A stretch of DNA of 9,261 bases from assembly GCA_003157055.1 (NCBI GenBank), contig PMIG01000369.1:1-9261 (forward strand), in the 5' to 3' direction. Within the stretch, counting starts at the first letter, position 1. The number at the start of each line of letters is the position of its first letter. The translations under genes were made by a program, and so were the position numbers. This DNA is from Bacteroidales bacterium. Lineage in GTDB: Bacteria > Bacteroidota > Bacteroidia > Bacteroidales > VadinHA17. Shown in pieces: positions 7,660-9,261 of the stretch. The notes beneath the pieces were generated by a model. It saw only the letters and a program-made list of their open reading frames with translations, was not told the DNA's origin and did not search any database.

Positions 7660-7761
7660 TTAAGTACTATCTTCAGATTATGAAATCTTCACAATCATTT
7701 GGACTAATTGCTATTATTTTAATTAGTTTTTTCTTTATTTGTTATTAAAAAATTAAAAAAG
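7660..7761. promoter_or_regulatory. AT-rich divergent intergenic region, possible promoter
   Basis: About 100 very AT-rich bases lie between two outward-reading lipoprotein genes. On the plus strand TTTG (7698-7701) is followed 22 bases later by TAGTTTTT (7724-7731), one base from the TAnnTTTG -7 element. This could drive the gene starting at 7762. No strong minus-strand match was seen. A 22-codon open frame (7680-7748) also occupies the gap and is discussed as a finding. Confidence 0.25.
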
Positions 7762-8931
7762 ATGTTAAATAATTTAAAATTCGCGGTTTCTTTTCTGATG
7801 GCGGCATTAATTCTTTCATGCAATCATAATCCAAAGGTAAAAGAAATAATAAAAACATCCGATAGCACTTCTGTAAAGCACGTTAATACAACAATGGTAA
7901 TTGACACGACCACAGATGCTCTGGCTTCTTTCATCTCAGGGATGCCTTATAATAAAAATGAATGCTTTTCAAAGGTTGATTCAGCTGCAAAATGGAACCA
8001 ATATTCAAAACAAATTGACATATTATTTTCCCATGCTTACTCTTTGCGATTTGAAAAAGTGAAAGAATGGGCCAACAGTGAGTTAATAAAAACCCAAAAA
8101 ATAAAAACGCTGTTCTATCCATTTGGCGGACCTGATTTTCTGAATGCGAATATCTTTTATCCTGAAGCCGACAAATATATTTTGATAGGTTTGGAGCCGA
8201 TAGGATATTTGCCTGATATCTGTAATATGATTCCCGACTCAGTGAACAGCTATCTTAATTCAGTTAATTATGCATTAAGGGATATCTTCAAGCGCAGTTA
8301 TTTTATTACATCGAAAATGGATAAGGACCTGAGGAAGACTAAATTAAACGGCACACTTCCACTTATATCATTTTTCATCAAGCGAACAGGTCATCAGATA
8401 GTTTCTATTCAGCGGATAGCTGTAGATTCCATGGGCAAGTTGCAAATAATTGACAGCCTGAAGAGTAAAGAAAATATTGTAGCGGGAGTTAAGGTGGATT
8501 TTCTTTCTTTGTCAAAAGAAAAAGTACAGTCGGTTTATTATTTCAGAACTGATCTCTCGGATAAGGGCTTGGCAAAGAAACCGGGTTTCAAAACCTATCT
8601 GTCTGAATTACCTGAATCTTATACATATTTGAAGGCAGCATCATATCTAATGCATAATGATAACTTTAAGATAATCCGTTCTATAATATTCAACACTAGT
8701 TCAACCATCCTGCAAGATGATTCAGGCATTGCATACAAATACTTCGATAAATCTGAATGGAATATCAAGTTATACGGCAAGTACTCAAAACCGAGAGATG
8801 AATTCTCCTACATTAGTGAACCTGATCTGGAAAAAGCATATAAATCTTCTGAACACAAGCAATTGCCATACAGTCTGGGTTATAACTGGGGAACTGACCA
8901 TACCAGTATGCTTTACGCTATAAAAAAATAA
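7762..8931 (+). CDS. Lipoprotein of unknown function
   Basis: A 389-residue predicted lipoprotein: N-terminal signal MLNNLKFAVSFL to LILSC with Cys20 as the acylation site, then a Ser/Thr-rich linker (about 32-52) typical of a tether. I do not recognise a named family. The most motif-like block is at 117-151: LFYPFGGPDFLNAN, a spacer, then YILIGLEPIGYLPD. A second ordered-looking block ends the protein (LPYSLGYNWGTDHTSMLYA, 368-386). Between them are mixed alpha/beta stretches with no CXXC, Walker, Ser-nucleophile or metal-cluster motif. There is no membrane helix beyond the signal. It probably faces the periplasm or cell surface. It stands alone on its strand, divergent from the hydrolase lipoprotein, with only a weak purine run (AAAAAAG) before the ATG. 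The signal fixes the start. Confidence 0.82.
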   Translation: MLNNLKFAVSFLMAALILSCNHNPKVKEIIKTSDSTSVKHVNTTMVIDTTTDALASFISGMPYNKNECFSKVDSAAKWNQYSKQIDILFSHAYSLRFEKVKEWANSELIKTQKIKTLFYPFGGPDFLNANIFYPEADKYILIGLEPIGYLPDICNMIPDSVNSYLNSVNYALRDIFKRSYFITSKMDKDLRKTKLNGTLPLISFFIKRTGHQIVSIQRIAVDSMGKLQIIDSLKSKENIVAGVKVDFLSLSKEKVQSVYYFRTDLSDKGLAKKPGFKTYLSELPESYTYLKAASYLMHNDNFKIIRSIIFNTSSTILQDDSGIAYKYFDKSEWNIKLYGKYSKPRDEFSYISEPDLEKAYKSSEHKQLPYSLGYNWGTDHTSMLYAIKK

Positions 8932-8982
8932 AATAATTGCTTTAAACAGGATATAAATCCGGAGTTAATTTTTATTTTTTAT
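8921..8982. terminator. Weak AT-rich inverted repeat between convergent genes
   Basis: An A-rich arm (8921-8938) that includes the stop of the lipoprotein gene faces a T-rich arm (8965-8981) made from the last codons of the permease. A small GGAT/ATCC hairpin (8949-8960) lies between. This could end transcription from both sides. The arms are imperfect and AT-only, and their composition may follow simply from the Lys/Asn-rich C-termini. Confidence 0.2.
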
Positions 8983-9261
8983 CCGGTAGAGGTTGTTTCC
9001 TCTTTTAAAAACATAATAAGCAGGAATTCCAGCAATAACGGTCAATGCGGCTATGGAAGACTCGAGGGGCCGTTCAGCATAGGAGAGCCCAAGTATAAGA
9101 AGACTGGCTGTTATAAATATGATCTGGGTAATAGGAAAACCAGGCATTCTGATTGCATCAGGATTCTCTCTTCTTAGTTTTATTACGCCAAAAACCGTTA
9201 ATATCGGAAATATCCCCAGGGCAAACCCCATATAGGTCAGAACCTGTTCAAATGTTCCGGA
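8965..9261 (-). CDS. APC-family amino acid permease, C-terminal fragment
   Basis: The last 98 residues of an integral membrane transporter; the 5' part lies beyond the right edge, and the frame stays open to base 9261. It begins SGTFEQVLTYMGFALGIF and continues TVFGVIKLRR, the pattern seen before the last helices of amino acid-polyamine-organocation permeases (a conserved Phe and Tyr, then a helix, then a basic LRR segment). A short cytoplasmic loop ENPDAIRMPGFP leads to two more hydrophobic helices (about QIIFITASLLILGL and ALTVIAGIPAYYVF) and a basic, Asn/Lys-rich tail. The fragment thus has three membrane segments. The substrate cannot be inferred from this end. It converges on the unknown lipoprotein gene with 33 bases between them. 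ATG at 9231 is internal, not the start. Confidence 0.85.
   Translation of the reverse strand, partial: SGTFEQVLTYMGFALGIFPILTVFGVIKLRRENPDAIRMPGFPITQIIFITASLLILGLSYAERPLESSIAALTVIAGIPAYYVFKRGNNLYRIKNKN

Noticed and set aside
8965..9231. The minus-strand frame starting at 9231 as a complete 88-residue membrane protein
   Set aside because: The frame continues upstream without a stop to the window edge with typical permease sequence (SGTFEQVLTY), so ATG 9231 is internal.

Overview
The window looks like chromosome of a Bacteroidota member, probably Bacteroidales/Marinilabiliales-like. The evidence is two DUF4369-thioredoxin lipoproteins of the TlpA type common in that phylum, short Cys-ended lipoprotein signals on four proteins, the Gram-negative lipid A enzyme LpxH, SiaB-like ATPase-fold domains, AT-rich intergenic DNA, few Shine-Dalgarno sites and a TAnnTTTG-type -7 element. 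No tRNA, rRNA, CRISPR, insertion sequence or phage gene was seen. Families were assigned by reading motifs, without a database search.

Left part (1-2037): a glycogen debranching enzyme (amylo-alpha-1,6-glucosidase, GH133-like) runs leftward and leaves the window near its C-terminus. A 180-bp divergent intergenic region separates it from the next block.

Centre-left (2038-5155): a rightward, tightly spaced cluster. Two adjacent paralogous TlpA-like lipoproteins are followed 8 bp later by lpxH. The first lipoprotein has an intact CPPC redox site. In the second the site has become SRDC, so it is probably redox-dead. lpxH starts at a TTG codon and its stop overlaps the stop of the converging gene.

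Centre-right (5152-6744): a leftward gene encodes two SiaB-like (DUF6272, histidine-kinase-type ATPase fold) domains fused head to tail, which is the most unusual protein here. Divergent to it is a remnant of a PlsC-type acyltransferase that lacks its HX4D half and has a frameshifted or deleted tail.

Right part (6772-9261): a leftward alpha/beta-hydrolase lipoprotein, divergent from a rightward lipoprotein of unknown function, then the C-terminal 98 residues of a leftward APC-family amino acid permease cut by the window edge.

The genes do not form one obvious pathway. The shared theme is the envelope: four predicted lipoproteins, lipid A synthesis, a broken phospholipid acyltransferase and a permease. 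The strongest leads are the double SiaB protein without a visible SiaC partner, the active/inactive TlpA pair next to lpxH, and the conserved-looking unknown lipoprotein.
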